Positions 7,342-14,394 of a stretch of 15,898 nt of DNA are shown here, piece after piece. The DNA is from Lachnospiraceae bacterium (GTDB lineage: Bacteria; Bacillota; Clostridia; Lachnospirales; Lachnospiraceae), in contig VSOC01000087.1 in assembly GCA_009774615.1 (NCBI GenBank), forward strand, positions 1 through 15,898, in the 5' to 3' direction. Made by a program: the position numbers and the translations under genes. Under the pieces are notes generated by a model that saw nothing but the letters and a program-made list of their open reading frames with translations, was not told where the DNA came from and made no database searches. Positions within the stretch are counted from its first letter, which is position 1, and every line of letters begins with the position of its first letter.

Positions 7342-7852
7342 ATCCGTCCTCCCCCTGTGTTCTGTATTTTTTCACCTGCAGAGAATACAGGGTCAGCACC
7401 TGACCGTCTTTATCCCGCTCCTGGCTGTAAGGGTGGGCTGTTCCTCTTTTTAACACCAGGTTTAAATACTCTATCTTTCCCGGCGCTCCACTTTCTTCGC
7501 CCAAAGTCAGCTCTGCCATATAATAAGCCGATGCCTGAGAATCCTCCGATTCCGGCGCAGGATTTTCCAAAACCGTCCAGTTTTTGTCAAAGAACAGCGT
7601 ATATGCTGTTTCCCCGTCGGAAAGCGGCCTTACCTGTACAGCGGCAAATGCCTCCATACCTTCTGCCTTCCATGTTTCTGCCAGACTTTCCGCAGCCAGC
7701 ACCGCCTGGTTTTTTTCCCTGGCAAGACGGCTCATGGCATCCGAACGCATAAATACCTGGATGCAGACCGCCGCACACAGAAGGAAAAAACCGCAGACCA
7801 TAATCATTTCCATCAGAAAAATACCGGAGCCGGAACGCTTTCTGCTATTCAT
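7328..7852 (-). CDS. Type IV prepilin-like protein
   Basis: The protein has 174 residues, starting at ATG 7852, which has AGGAGG about 8 nt upstream. A longer frame back to 7900 lacks such a site. The N-terminus reads RKRSGSG/IFLMEMIMVCGFF: a basic leader, Gly, then a hydrophobic segment with Glu at +5. This is the recognition pattern for prepilin peptidase (PilD/GspO), which cuts after Gly and methylates the new N-terminus. The remainder (about 40-174) is a soluble domain with an LAAESLAETW helix and beta-rich stretches typical of minor pilins. Its start overlaps the stop of the DUF4860-like gene by 8 bp (ATGAATAG). No prepilin peptidase gene is in the window, so one must act from elsewhere. 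Confidence 0.75.
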   Translation of the reverse strand: MNSRKRSGSGIFLMEMIMVCGFFLLCAAVCIQVFMRSDAMSRLAREKNQAVLAAESLAETWKAEGMEAFAAVQVRPLSDGETAYTLFFDKNWTVLENPAPESEDSQASAYYMAELTLGEESGAPGKIEYLNLVLKRGTAHPYSQERDKDGQVLTLYSLQVKKYRTQGEDGYGKE

Positions 7853-8396
7853 CTTCGCTTCCTCCTGTCTGCCCGTTTTCTGCCGGATAAGATAAACCAT
7901 CCCCGCAGCGCAGGGCCAGGGTGAGTTTTCCGCCGCCGGCTCCTTTCGTTTCCATATGAATCAGTTTCCCGTCCTCACTCTGGCTCACCGAAAATCCCTC
8001 ACATTCCAGGATCGTTAAGCCGTCAGCAAGTCCCAGGCCATAGGATGGGTCGGTAAACAGTTCACAGATATTTCCCTCATGGTAGTAAATCCAGGTCACA
8101 TAATTCCCGCCCTCTAAACGGCTTTCCAGTTCCAGAACCGGCGTACCCTCAATATCGATTACCCGCACTGCACCCTCCATATCGCCCTGGCGCACCTTAT
8201 TGGCCACATATTGAAGGGCTACGCTTCCGGTAAAATTATCCTGGGAACGGATGTTGATGTTTTCATAAACCCGCCCGCCGATTAACACGGTAAACAGTGC
8301 ACAGAGCACAAATACCAAGAATAACAGCATCGTAAACAAAAGGTTAAATGCCTGTCCGTGATTGCCGGTATTTCGTTTTTCTGCGGTTTCATTCAT
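7845..8396 (-). CDS. DUF4860-like membrane-anchored protein of the pilus-like operon
   Basis: The protein has 183 residues. A short polar start (MNETAEKRNTGNHG) precedes a hydrophobic segment at about 15-42 (QAFNLLFTMLLFLVFVLCALF), then an extracytoplasmic domain with the pattern QYVANKVRQGDMEGAVRVID. I recognise this as the DUF4860 type found in Lachnospiraceae pilus-like operons; its function is unknown. A Gly precedes the hydrophobic segment, but Glu +5 is absent. The RBS AGGAGGG lies 7 nt before ATG 8396, and the gene overlaps the upstream one by 8 bp (ATGAATGA). Probably a pseudopilin-like or tip component, inferred from shape and context. Confidence 0.7.
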   Translation of the reverse strand: MNETAEKRNTGNHGQAFNLLFTMLLFLVFVLCALFTVLIGGRVYENINIRSQDNFTGSVALQYVANKVRQGDMEGAVRVIDIEGTPVLELESRLEGGNYVTWIYYHEGNICELFTDPSYGLGLADGLTILECEGFSVSQSEDGKLIHMETKGAGGGKLTLALRCGDGLSYPAENGQTGGSEDE

Positions 8397-8739
8397 CGGT
8401 CTTTCCCTCCTGTTCCTGCGCCGGAATCACGGTGATATCCGGTATAATATTCGAGGCAAAGCCTTCATAAAACACATGGTAGCGCGTGCGGTCAATCTGG
8501 ACGCCGTAATGTTCTTCTAAGTATTCCACACTTGGCGGATATCGGCCTTCGATGGCGTAGCACTGGACGGTAGCCCTGGCAATGGCATTGCGCAGGGTTA
8601 CCTCCCCTTCACTGTGTGCTTTCTCGGAAAAGGACACAGAACCACGGACGAAAGCAGCGATAACCAGAACAAAAATCAAGACGGAAGCTAAAAACTTAAT
8701 TAAGCTTAAGTCCCTCTTTTCCTGTTGTTTTCTTTTCAT
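8389..8739 (-). CDS. Small pseudopilin-like membrane protein
   Basis: The protein has 116 residues from ATG 8739. A basic N-terminus (MKRKQQEKRDLSLIKF) is followed by one hydrophobic segment at about 15-32, then a small soluble domain with ATVQCYAIEGRYPPSVEYLEEHYG. The latter resembles the ordered alpha-helix and first loop of pseudopilins, where a YPPS-like stretch is common. No standard Gly/Glu processing site is visible. The start is uncertain: the frame extends to a TTG at 8772 that overlaps the pilC-like stop but has no Shine-Dalgarno sequence. The ATG at 8739 has only a weak, closely spaced AAGG. The gene is translationally close to both neighbours in the operon. Confidence 0.65.
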   Translation of the reverse strand: MKRKQQEKRDLSLIKFLASVLIFVLVIAAFVRGSVSFSEKAHSEGEVTLRNAIARATVQCYAIEGRYPPSVEYLEEHYGVQIDRTRYHVFYEGFASNIIPDITVIPAQEQEGKTDE

Positions 8740-8764
8740 ATCCTTGCTCTTCTTTCTATCCTTT

Positions 8765-9889
8765 TCAGCCAATCGTTGAAAGCACGCCGACTAACGGAAG
8801 CATAACCGAAAGCAGAACCAGGCCCACTGCCACCGCCAGAACCGCCACCATCGTCGGCTCAAACCGGGCAATCACGTTGTCGATGGCATTATCGGCTTCC
8901 TGCTCGTAATCTCTGGAAATATCTTCCATCACCCGATCCAGATGACCGCTTCGGTCGCCGGTCTTAATCATCTGCACATGGAAGCCGGAAAAAAGACCGG
9001 TAGCCTTCATCGCATCATAATAACTCTGCCCTTCCTCCAGCATCTCCTTACAGGTTTCAATCCTCTCCTGCACGGCGGCATTCTCTGCCAGTTCCGCTGC
9101 CAGGTCAAGTCCCCGCTCCAGTTCCAGTCCGCTGTGCAGGGTAAGGGCAAGAACCGAGGTAAATCTCCGGTTAGCCACCGCAAGGGCAATGCGGCTTTTC
9201 TTCTTCACCAGTCCAACACCGCGCTCGACCATGGCAAAGCGGTGTCCCATCCTGGTAAAAGCCCAAAGTCCCGCGCCAAACAGCAGGAGGAAAACACCGA
9301 CCGTAAGAGCCACGCCGCTGAACACCCCGCCAAAGCGGATTGCCGACTGGGCAACCGGGGAAAGCTGCGCCCCAAGCTGCACATAAACATCCTCAAAGAT
9401 GGGCATTACCTTCACAAAGAGGACGAACAGCACCGCTAAAAGCATGAATACCATTATAATCGGATAGGTCAGGGCATTCTTGATATTCCGCATTAAAAAG
9501 AATTCTTTTTCATAGTATTCCGAGAGTGAAAGCATCATCTGATCCAGGGTACCTGTACTCTGTCCTAATTTTGCCATCCTGACCACGTAGGGCGGGAAGG
9601 CTTTGCTTTCCTCAAGAACCTGAAAGAACGGATCGCCCAGTTCCACACCTTCCGCCATATAAAGCAGCATATCTTTCTCCCACTGTGTCCCGGCATCCTC
9701 AGCCATAATCCTGAGTCCTTCGTCCAGCGGAACCGCCGCTTCCAAAAGCAGGGAAACCTGGAGACAGAACGCAGACAGTTCCTGAAAATTATAGCGGTTT
9801 GCCGCCTGCTTTTTTCCCTTGCTGTCTTCCTTCTTCTCCTGTGTTTCCTTTGTTTCGTTTTCTAATTGTTCATCAAATTGTCTTTCCAC
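8765..9889 (-). CDS. PilC/GspF-family inner-membrane platform protein
   Basis: The protein has 374 residues, first gene of the pilus-like operon. It has the two T2SSF units of PilC/GspF: FCLQVSLLLEAAVPLDEGL (about 38-56), then the second copy FTSVLALTLHSGLELERGL (about 240-258). Hydrophobic segments lie near 140-170, 190-215 and 345-370. These proteins form the membrane platform on which the ATPase acts during pilus assembly or retraction. The start is a GTG (9889) with AAGGAG 8 nt upstream. The charged N-terminal stretch (about 1-35, rich in Glu, Lys and Gln) would face the cytoplasm. No promoter is obvious in the 90-bp gap to the upstream gene, which is filled by repeats, so read-through from upstream or a promoter inside that repeat are both possible. 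Confidence 0.9.
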   Translation of the reverse strand: MERQFDEQLENETKETQEKKEDSKGKKQAANRYNFQELSAFCLQVSLLLEAAVPLDEGLRIMAEDAGTQWEKDMLLYMAEGVELGDPFFQVLEESKAFPPYVVRMAKLGQSTGTLDQMMLSLSEYYEKEFFLMRNIKNALTYPIIMVFMLLAVLFVLFVKVMPIFEDVYVQLGAQLSPVAQSAIRFGGVFSGVALTVGVFLLLFGAGLWAFTRMGHRFAMVERGVGLVKKKSRIALAVANRRFTSVLALTLHSGLELERGLDLAAELAENAAVQERIETCKEMLEEGQSYYDAMKATGLFSGFHVQMIKTGDRSGHLDRVMEDISRDYEQEADNAIDNVIARFEPTMVAVLAVAVGLVLLSVMLPLVGVLSTIG

Positions 9890-9910
9890 AGGGATTTCTC
9901 CTTACATTTG

Positions 9911-9979
9911 AAAGTTCTCCGCCAGTCCGGCGGCATAAGATTACTGTTCACACGTTCACAGTAACGCATAAGTTCAGGT
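9911..9979. repeat. Truncated copy of the 104-bp element, interrupted by the hairpin element
   Basis: Bases 9911-9939 and 9973-9979 together match positions 1-36 of the elements at 13664 and 15313: AAAGTTC, then a small CCGCC/GGCGG hairpin, GCATAAG and TTCAGGT. Between them lie the 26-bp hairpin element and a second GCATAAG. The copy stops exactly at the stop codon of the secreted transglutaminase-like gene (9980). Confidence 0.65.
9940..9965 (-). repeat. 26-bp hairpin element, copy 2, with 7-bp flanking duplication
   Basis: Differs from the copy at 13622-13647 by one base. The stem is 7 bp Watson-Crick plus a terminal G-U on the minus strand, with a 10-nt loop containing direct repeats GTTCAC. 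It is flanked on both sides by GCATAAG (9933-9939 and 9966-9972). The related element at 15313-15416 has this heptamer once, without the insertion. Confidence 0.7.
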
Positions 9980-10834
9980 TTAATACGCATATTTTGCCTG
10001 ATAACTTCCATCTCCGCCGCCGTGGGAACGCCCGCCGCTGGAGGCAAAGGTCGGGTCCATCAGACTCCAGTTCTGGCCGTCGAAATAAATAATATTGTCA
10101 ATCCAGCCCTGGCTTGGAAGGTATACGCTGATCCAGGCATGGTAAAGCTGTCCGGTATAGCCAATCACCAGCTTTGTCGGAATATCCTGCGCCCGGAGCA
10201 TGGCGGTCATCAGAGAAGCGTAGTCAAAGCAGATGCCGTTTCTGGTTGCCAGCGTAGAATCCACGTTAGGCAGGTACCCGCTCTGCACGGTTGCCGCCTT
10301 AACCGTATCGTAGGTTAGATTATCAACAACAAAATTATAGATGCTGGTCACTACCCCCATCGCGTCCGCTGCCCCGGCAACCACCTGATTGCTGACGGCT
10401 ACGGCATTGCTGTTCTGGTTAAAATTCACATACTGGTTCGGGTACAAAAACGGCGTATACTCATTCGCCAGACTGACATTGATATTCTGGCTGCAGACCT
10501 GGGCATATTGATTTCCGCTGATATTCTCAAAAACCTTTACCGAATAGCTTCCGTTCCCCTCGGTAAACGGGAAAACCTCGTAGCTGTCCCTTGCATTCAG
10601 ATTGTATGTATAGGTTATCCCCTTGGTGATCTGTATCTTGATCTTTCCATTGCTGCCTTTGTATTTAATCATCACATAGCCCTGATCGGTATTGGAGGCA
10701 TCAATGGTCACCTTATCGTTTCCATAGGTCGTCGTCCCGGTAGCAATAGGACTGCGGACAGCCGCCTGGGTATTTATCGGTGCAGCTGCTGTGACCAGAC
10801 AGGCAGCCAGCAAAAGGGCTGTCATTTTTTTCAT
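9980..10834 (-). CDS. Secreted transglutaminase-like protein
   Basis: The protein has 284 residues with a signal peptide: basic MKK, a hydrophobic core, then INTQA with likely cleavage after Ala24. Cys12 in LLAAC also resembles a lipobox, but it is very early, so a lipoprotein is the less likely reading. A beta-rich N-terminal domain (about 30-125) precedes a transglutaminase-like core at about 160-262 with the full triad Cys202 (NGICFDYASL), His232 (YHAWISV) and Asp260 (LMDPTF). Such proteins act as extracytoplasmic cysteine proteases or cross-linkers; the substrate is unknown. The frame extends to a GTG at 10867, but AAAGGAAAG just before ATG 10834 and the signal peptide favour 10834. It follows rlmB by 52 bp with no terminator seen, so the two may be co-transcribed. 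Confidence 0.85.
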   Translation of the reverse strand: MKKMTALLLAACLVTAAAPINTQAAVRSPIATGTTTYGNDKVTIDASNTDQGYVMIKYKGSNGKIKIQITKGITYTYNLNARDSYEVFPFTEGNGSYSVKVFENISGNQYAQVCSQNINVSLANEYTPFLYPNQYVNFNQNSNAVAVSNQVVAGAADAMGVVTSIYNFVVDNLTYDTVKAATVQSGYLPNVDSTLATRNGICFDYASLMTAMLRAQDIPTKLVIGYTGQLYHAWISVYLPSQGWIDNIIYFDGQNWSLMDPTFASSGGRSHGGGDGSYQAKYAY

Positions 10835-10886
10835 CGTTTTCTTTCCTTTCAGCATAGCTGTGTTCACTTCCTTTTCTTTTTATTTT

Positions 10887-11615
10887 TTAAGAGGGCAAAA
10901 GCCGCTGACGGACAATTTCATACGCCAGAACCCCTGCGGCTACAGAAGCATTCAGGGAATCAATCTGACCCTTCATGGGAATGGATGCAACCATATCACA
11001 GGTTTCCTTCACCCGGCTTCCCACGCCTTCCCCTTCGTTTCCGATAACCAGGCCGATAGGTCCGCGAAGATTCAGCTTATACATGCTCTCCCCGCCCATA
11101 TCGGCACAAACAAACCACAGGCCCTGCTTTTTCAGTTCCTCCATCGTCGCCGACAGATTTGTCACCTTGGCTACCGGCGTATAGTTTAAGGCACCGGCAG
11201 AAACCTTCGCCACAACCGCCGTCAGTCCAACCGCCCGGCGCTTGGGGATAATCACTCCATGCGCTCCGGCCAGATTTGCCGTCCGGATAATGGCACCGAG
11301 ATTGTGCGGATCTTCGATTCCATCCAAAAGAATCAAAAACGGAGGTTCATTTTTCTCTTCAGCGGCATGCAGCATATCTTCCACCTCGGCATAGGCGTAG
11401 GCGGCGGCATAGGCAATAACCCCCTGGTGCTTCCCCGACGGCGAAAGCTGATCCAGCCGTTCTCTGGGTACATACTGAATCAGAGTGCTCTGCTTTCGTG
11501 CCTCCCTGGCAATCGACTGTATGGGACCGTCACGGCACCCGTCCAAAATATAGAGTTTATCCATAGGACGGCCCGCACGGAAGGCTTCCAGCACGGCGTT
11601 TCGTCCCTCGATCAT
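10887..11615 (-). CDS. rlmB: 23S rRNA 2'-O-methyltransferase, RlmB/TrmH (SpoU) family
   Basis: The protein has 242 residues from ATG 11615 (MIEGRNAVLEAFR), the usual N-terminus of RlmB-like proteins with the small RNA-binding domain. The SPOUT domain shows all three motifs: NLGAIIRTANLAGAHGVI, LVIGNEGEGV and IPMKGQIDSLNASVAAGVLAYE. RlmB methylates the ribose of G2251 in E. coli 23S rRNA numbering; the exact target here is inferred from the family. An alternative GTG start at 11633 has AGGAGG 11 nt upstream and would add 6 residues. The frame is open back to 11762, but that stretch overlaps the mrnC coding region and its tandem repeat, and is not part of the conserved protein. It follows mrnC closely in one operon. 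Confidence 0.88.
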   Translation of the reverse strand: MIEGRNAVLEAFRAGRPMDKLYILDGCRDGPIQSIAREARKQSTLIQYVPRERLDQLSPSGKHQGVIAYAAAYAYAEVEDMLHAAEEKNEPPFLILLDGIEDPHNLGAIIRTANLAGAHGVIIPKRRAVGLTAVVAKVSAGALNYTPVAKVTNLSATMEELKKQGLWFVCADMGGESMYKLNLRGPIGLVIGNEGEGVGSRVKETCDMVASIPMKGQIDSLNASVAAGVLAYEIVRQRLLPS

Positions 11616-11658
11616 GGATTCTTCGACCTTCACCTTTTCCTGTTCCTCCTGAAATCTC

Positions 11659-12183
11659 TTATAATGTTTCTGTTTCTTCCTTATCCTGAATGTCTGATTC
11701 CCTGTTTTCTTCCTTATCCTGAATGTCTGATTCCCTGGCTTCCTCCTCTTCCAAAGCAGCAAAGCCCCGGCTCACCAGCACAGTCATGCGTTCAAACTGT
11801 TCGGATAAAAAGAGCCAGCCAACCAAAGCTTCAAATCCGGTAGCCAGACGATAATCGACAATCGAGGCATTTTTCGCGGAAGACATGGATTTGGCATTTC
11901 TTCCGCGCCTAAACACGGCATGTTCTTCTTCGGTCAGTTCTTCTTCCAGTGCCTTAATTATCTTCGCCTGCGTTCCTGCACAGGCCAGATGAGAACTGTT
12001 TTTATGCAGCTTATTCACCGGAAGATTCCCTGCACTTACCATCTTTGTCCTCACCATTATCTCATAGACGGCATCTCCCACATAGGCCAAAACCAGAGGA
12101 GAATACCGGCAGGCATCTGCTTTTTCCAGGTGCATCATCTGACGGTAAAAATCCGGAAAGCCTGCGCTTACGCCCGTTTCCAT
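11659..12183 (-). CDS. mrnC: Mini-ribonuclease 3 (MrnC)
   Basis: The protein has 174 residues. It is an RNase III catalytic domain without the double-stranded-RNA-binding domain; in B. subtilis MrnC matures 23S rRNA precursors. Visible motifs are PLVLAYVGDAVYEIMVR (acidic signature, about 29-45) and NASIVDYRLATGFEALVGWLFL (about 105-126). The start overlaps the end of cysS by 16 bp, with AAGGTG just upstream, so translation is coupled. This cysS-mrnC-rlmB order is a familiar Bacillota arrangement. The C-terminus is longer than usual (family commonly about 130-145). The extra acidic tail consists of two copies of RESDIQDKEE from a 33-bp tandem duplication. Confidence 0.9.
   Translation of the reverse strand: METGVSAGFPDFYRQMMHLEKADACRYSPLVLAYVGDAVYEIMVRTKMVSAGNLPVNKLHKNSSHLACAGTQAKIIKALEEELTEEEHAVFRRGRNAKSMSSAKNASIVDYRLATGFEALVGWLFLSEQFERMTVLVSRGFAALEEEEARESDIQDKEENRESDIQDKEETETL
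11672..11737. repeat. 33-bp tandem duplication at the 3' end of mrnC
   Basis: Two adjacent 33-bp units (11672-11704 and 11705-11737) differ at one base, the first position. The length is a multiple of three, so mrnC stays open, and each copy encodes a RESDIQDKEE-type decapeptide plus one residue. Confidence 0.9.
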
Positions 12184-13595
12184 TTTACACCTTCTCTGGT
12201 GTCTTCCAGAATAATTCCCATCGCTGAAAGTTTGGCACGGATGGCGTCGGCCTGGGCAAAATCTTTATTCTTTCTGGCCTGCTGGCGGTCGGCAATCATC
12301 TGCTCAATCTCTTCATCCAGCATTTCTTTTTTGCGCTCGGTAAGAATACCCATAACATCACACAAACGGCAGATTTCTTCCTTTAATGTATGGACAAACA
12401 GGGCAGAACTTTCTTCCTTTGCCGAAATATTGGCCAGCTTTACCATCTCAAACAGGGCAGCAACCGCATCGGCGGTATTAAAATCATCTTCCATCGCCGC
12501 TTCAAACTTTGCTGTTAGTTCCTGCAATGCTTTTATGGCCTGGGCTTCTTCATTTTTCATCGTACCTTCGCCGGTTTGTGCATTCTCCCCCTTCTTTGCT
12601 TCCAGTTCCCCAAGACGCTCTATCGCGGTTAAGATCCGGTCAAGGCCGTTCTTGGACGCCTCCATCAGATCTTCACTGAAATTTAACGGGCTGCGGTAGT
12701 GGGCGCTGAGCATAAAGAAGCGAAGCACCTGCAAATCATACTTTTCGGCAATTTCACGAACCGTAAAGAAGTTATTTAAGGATTTACTCATCTTCTGGCT
12801 GTCAATGGTCAAAAAGCCGTTGTGCATCCAGTAGGTGGCAAATGGTTTTTCATTCGCTGCTTCACTCTGGGCAATTTCATTCTCATGGTGCGGGAAGATA
12901 AGATCCTCACCGCCGGCATGAATATCAATCTGATCGCCCAGATAACGCTTTGCCATTACCGAGCACTCAATATGCCATCCCGGACGGCCCTTGCACCATG
13001 CAGACTCCCAGTAAGGCTCTCCTTCTTTCTTCGGCTTCCAGAGAACAAAATCATTCGGGTCTTCCTTCCCCTCTTCACCGGTTACTTTAATCTCGCGGAA
13101 ACCGGACTGTAATTCATCCAGATTCTTATGCGAAAGCTTCCCGTAATCCTTAAAAGATTTTACCCGGAAATATACCGTTCCGTCTTTTGCCGCATAGGCA
13201 TGGCCTTTGTCAATCAGGGTCTGAATCATCTCCAGCATACCGAAAATCTCCTCGGTCGCTAAGGGGTGCTTGGTCGCCGGGCGCACATTCATCCCTTCCA
13301 TATCCTTCTTGCATTCCTCAATATAGCGCTTGGAAATCACATCGGATTCTACGTGCTCCTCCAATGCCTTTTTAATAATCTTATCATCCACATCCGTGAA
13401 ATTGGAAACAAAATTCACCTCATACCCTTTATATTCAAAATAACGGCGAACCGTGTCAAAAATAATCATCGGACGGGCATTTCCAATGTGGATTAAATTA
13501 TAGACCGTAGGCCCGCAGACATACATCTTCACCTTTCCCGGTTCTAACGGCACAAACTCATCTTTCCGCCTGGATAACGTATTATAAATCTTCAT
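12168..13595 (-). CDS. cysS: Cysteinyl-tRNA synthetase
   Basis: This class I aminoacyl-tRNA synthetase charges tRNA-Cys. The protein has 475 residues, normal size. The HIGH-type motif HIGN is at 36-39 and KMSKS at 268-272. Zinc ligands are Cys27 (VCGPTVY), Cys211 (GWHIECSVM), His236 and Glu240 (FPHHENE). The C-terminal part (about 390-475) holds the helical tRNA-binding region ending in the ADAIRAKL-type signature. ATG 13595 is preceded by GGAGAATGAGGGG. The 168-bp gap upstream contains repeats and no recognisable T-box leader, unlike many Bacillota cysS genes, so it is probably expressed from an upstream promoter. Confidence 0.96.
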   Translation of the reverse strand: MKIYNTLSRRKDEFVPLEPGKVKMYVCGPTVYNLIHIGNARPMIIFDTVRRYFEYKGYEVNFVSNFTDVDDKIIKKALEEHVESDVISKRYIEECKKDMEGMNVRPATKHPLATEEIFGMLEMIQTLIDKGHAYAAKDGTVYFRVKSFKDYGKLSHKNLDELQSGFREIKVTGEEGKEDPNDFVLWKPKKEGEPYWESAWCKGRPGWHIECSVMAKRYLGDQIDIHAGGEDLIFPHHENEIAQSEAANEKPFATYWMHNGFLTIDSQKMSKSLNNFFTVREIAEKYDLQVLRFFMLSAHYRSPLNFSEDLMEASKNGLDRILTAIERLGELEAKKGENAQTGEGTMKNEEAQAIKALQELTAKFEAAMEDDFNTADAVAALFEMVKLANISAKEESSALFVHTLKEEICRLCDVMGILTERKKEMLDEEIEQMIADRQQARKNKDFAQADAIRAKLSAMGIILEDTREGVKWKRA

Positions 13596-13621
13596 TATTT
13601 TCCCCTCATTCTCCTTTTCTT

Positions 13622-13647
13622 ATTACTGTTCACACGTTCACAGCAAC
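13622..13647 (-). repeat. 26-bp hairpin element, copy 3
   Basis: Identical to 9940-9965 except at 13644 (C for T). The change turns an A-U pair into a G-U pair if the minus strand is transcribed, but would be an A-C mismatch on the plus strand. It lies 26 bp before the cysS start and 16 bp from the 104-bp element. Confidence 0.7.
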
Positions 13648-13663
13648 CTTTTCTTTACTATTA

Positions 13664-13767
13664 AAAGTTCACCGCTGACTAGGCGGTCTAAGCTCAGGTA
13701 TTCCAAGTGCGCCCGGCAGACGTTTATTCATGGTGGTGCACTCACTTGCGGGCACATGAAGGTTTAC
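13664..13767. repeat. 104-bp dispersed element, copy A
   Basis: Aligns without gaps to 15313-15416, with 83 of 104 bases identical. The most conserved core is TCAGGTATTCCAAGTGCGCC (13694-13713), identical in both. Near the left end ACCGC/GCGGT forms a small stem. In the other copy it is GCCGC/GCGGC, a compensated outer pair. The right end (GGTTTAC) contains the ispF stop codon. Confidence 0.8.
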
Positions 13768-14276
13768 CTTGCATTAGTTTCAGAACCATAATAACAATAA
13801 TCTGCCCCTTCTGTCAATAAGACAATGGCCTGTGCGCTGATTCCTTCGCCCTGCCCGGTAAATCCCAGACCTTCTTCGGTCGTTGCCTTTACACTGACCT
13901 GGCTTGGCTGTATTCCCAATGCTTCGGCAATATTTTCCGCCATCTGCGGACGGTAAGCCGCAAGCTTTGGCCTCTGGGCAATGATGGTCGCATCGATATT
14001 TCCCACGCTGTAATGGCTTTTGGTCAAAAGACATCCCACCTCTTTTAGTAAAGCAATACTGGAAATTCCCTTATACCTGGGATTGCTATCCGGAAAATGC
14101 TGCCCGATATCGCCTAAAGCTGCCGCCCCCAAAAGCGCATCCATCACCGCATGAACCAGAACATCCGCGTCCGAATGGCCTAAAAGCCCGCGCTCAAAAG
14201 GAATTTCCACCCCTCCCAAAATTAATTTTCTGCCCTCAACCAGACAATGTACATCATATCCCTGCCCAATTCTCAT
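13764..14276 (-). CDS. ispF: 2-C-methyl-D-erythritol 2,4-cyclodiphosphate synthase
   Basis: IspF forms the cyclic diphosphate in the MEP isoprenoid pathway. The protein has 170 residues against about 157-160 usual. Visible motifs are the zinc ligands Asp8 and His10 (YDVH) and His42, the HSDAD motif (34-38), DIGQHFPD, and the C-terminal KATTEEGLGFTGQGEGI. AGGAAAGGAAACG precedes ATG 14276. The extra C-terminal residues (about GADYCYYGSETNAR) run up to the 104-bp repeat, whose edge supplies the TAA stop, so the normal end may have been altered by repeat insertion. It lies between a lipid kinase gene and cysS on the same strand. Confidence 0.95.
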   Translation of the reverse strand: MRIGQGYDVHCLVEGRKLILGGVEIPFERGLLGHSDADVLVHAVMDALLGAAALGDIGQHFPDSNPRYKGISSIALLKEVGCLLTKSHYSVGNIDATIIAQRPKLAAYRPQMAENIAEALGIQPSQVSVKATTEEGLGFTGQGEGISAQAIVLLTEGADYCYYGSETNAR

Positions 14277-14364
14277 TATCGTTTCCTTTCCTTTATCCCA
14301 TTTTTGATAAGCGTAGCATGATGCTGCAAAATCTCATAAAAATGATGAACTATACGCCCGCAGC

Positions 14365-14394
14365 ATTATAGAATCATTCTGATTTTTTTGCGAA
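14365..14394 (-). promoter_or_regulatory. Possible promoter for ispF inside the end of the lipid kinase gene
   Basis: On the minus strand, a perfect -10 TATAAT (14370-14365) follows a weak -35 TTCGCA (14394-14389) at 18 bp. It overlaps the last codons and stop of the kinase gene, leaving about 80 bp of leader before ispF. A chance match cannot be excluded. Confidence 0.3.

Noticed and set aside
9911..9979. Intrinsic terminator for the secreted transglutaminase-like gene
   Set aside because: Hairpins are present on the minus strand, but none is followed by a T-run.
11634..11762. Long N-terminal extension of RlmB with a repeated GNQTFRIRKK
   Set aside because: This is the 33-bp duplication of mrnC read in another frame. 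The conserved RlmB start is at 11615.
13596..13763. T-box riboswitch upstream of cysS
   Set aside because: Bacillota cysS genes often have one, but the minus-strand leader has no T-box consensus or antiterminator hairpin. The gap is filled by the 26-bp and 104-bp repeats.
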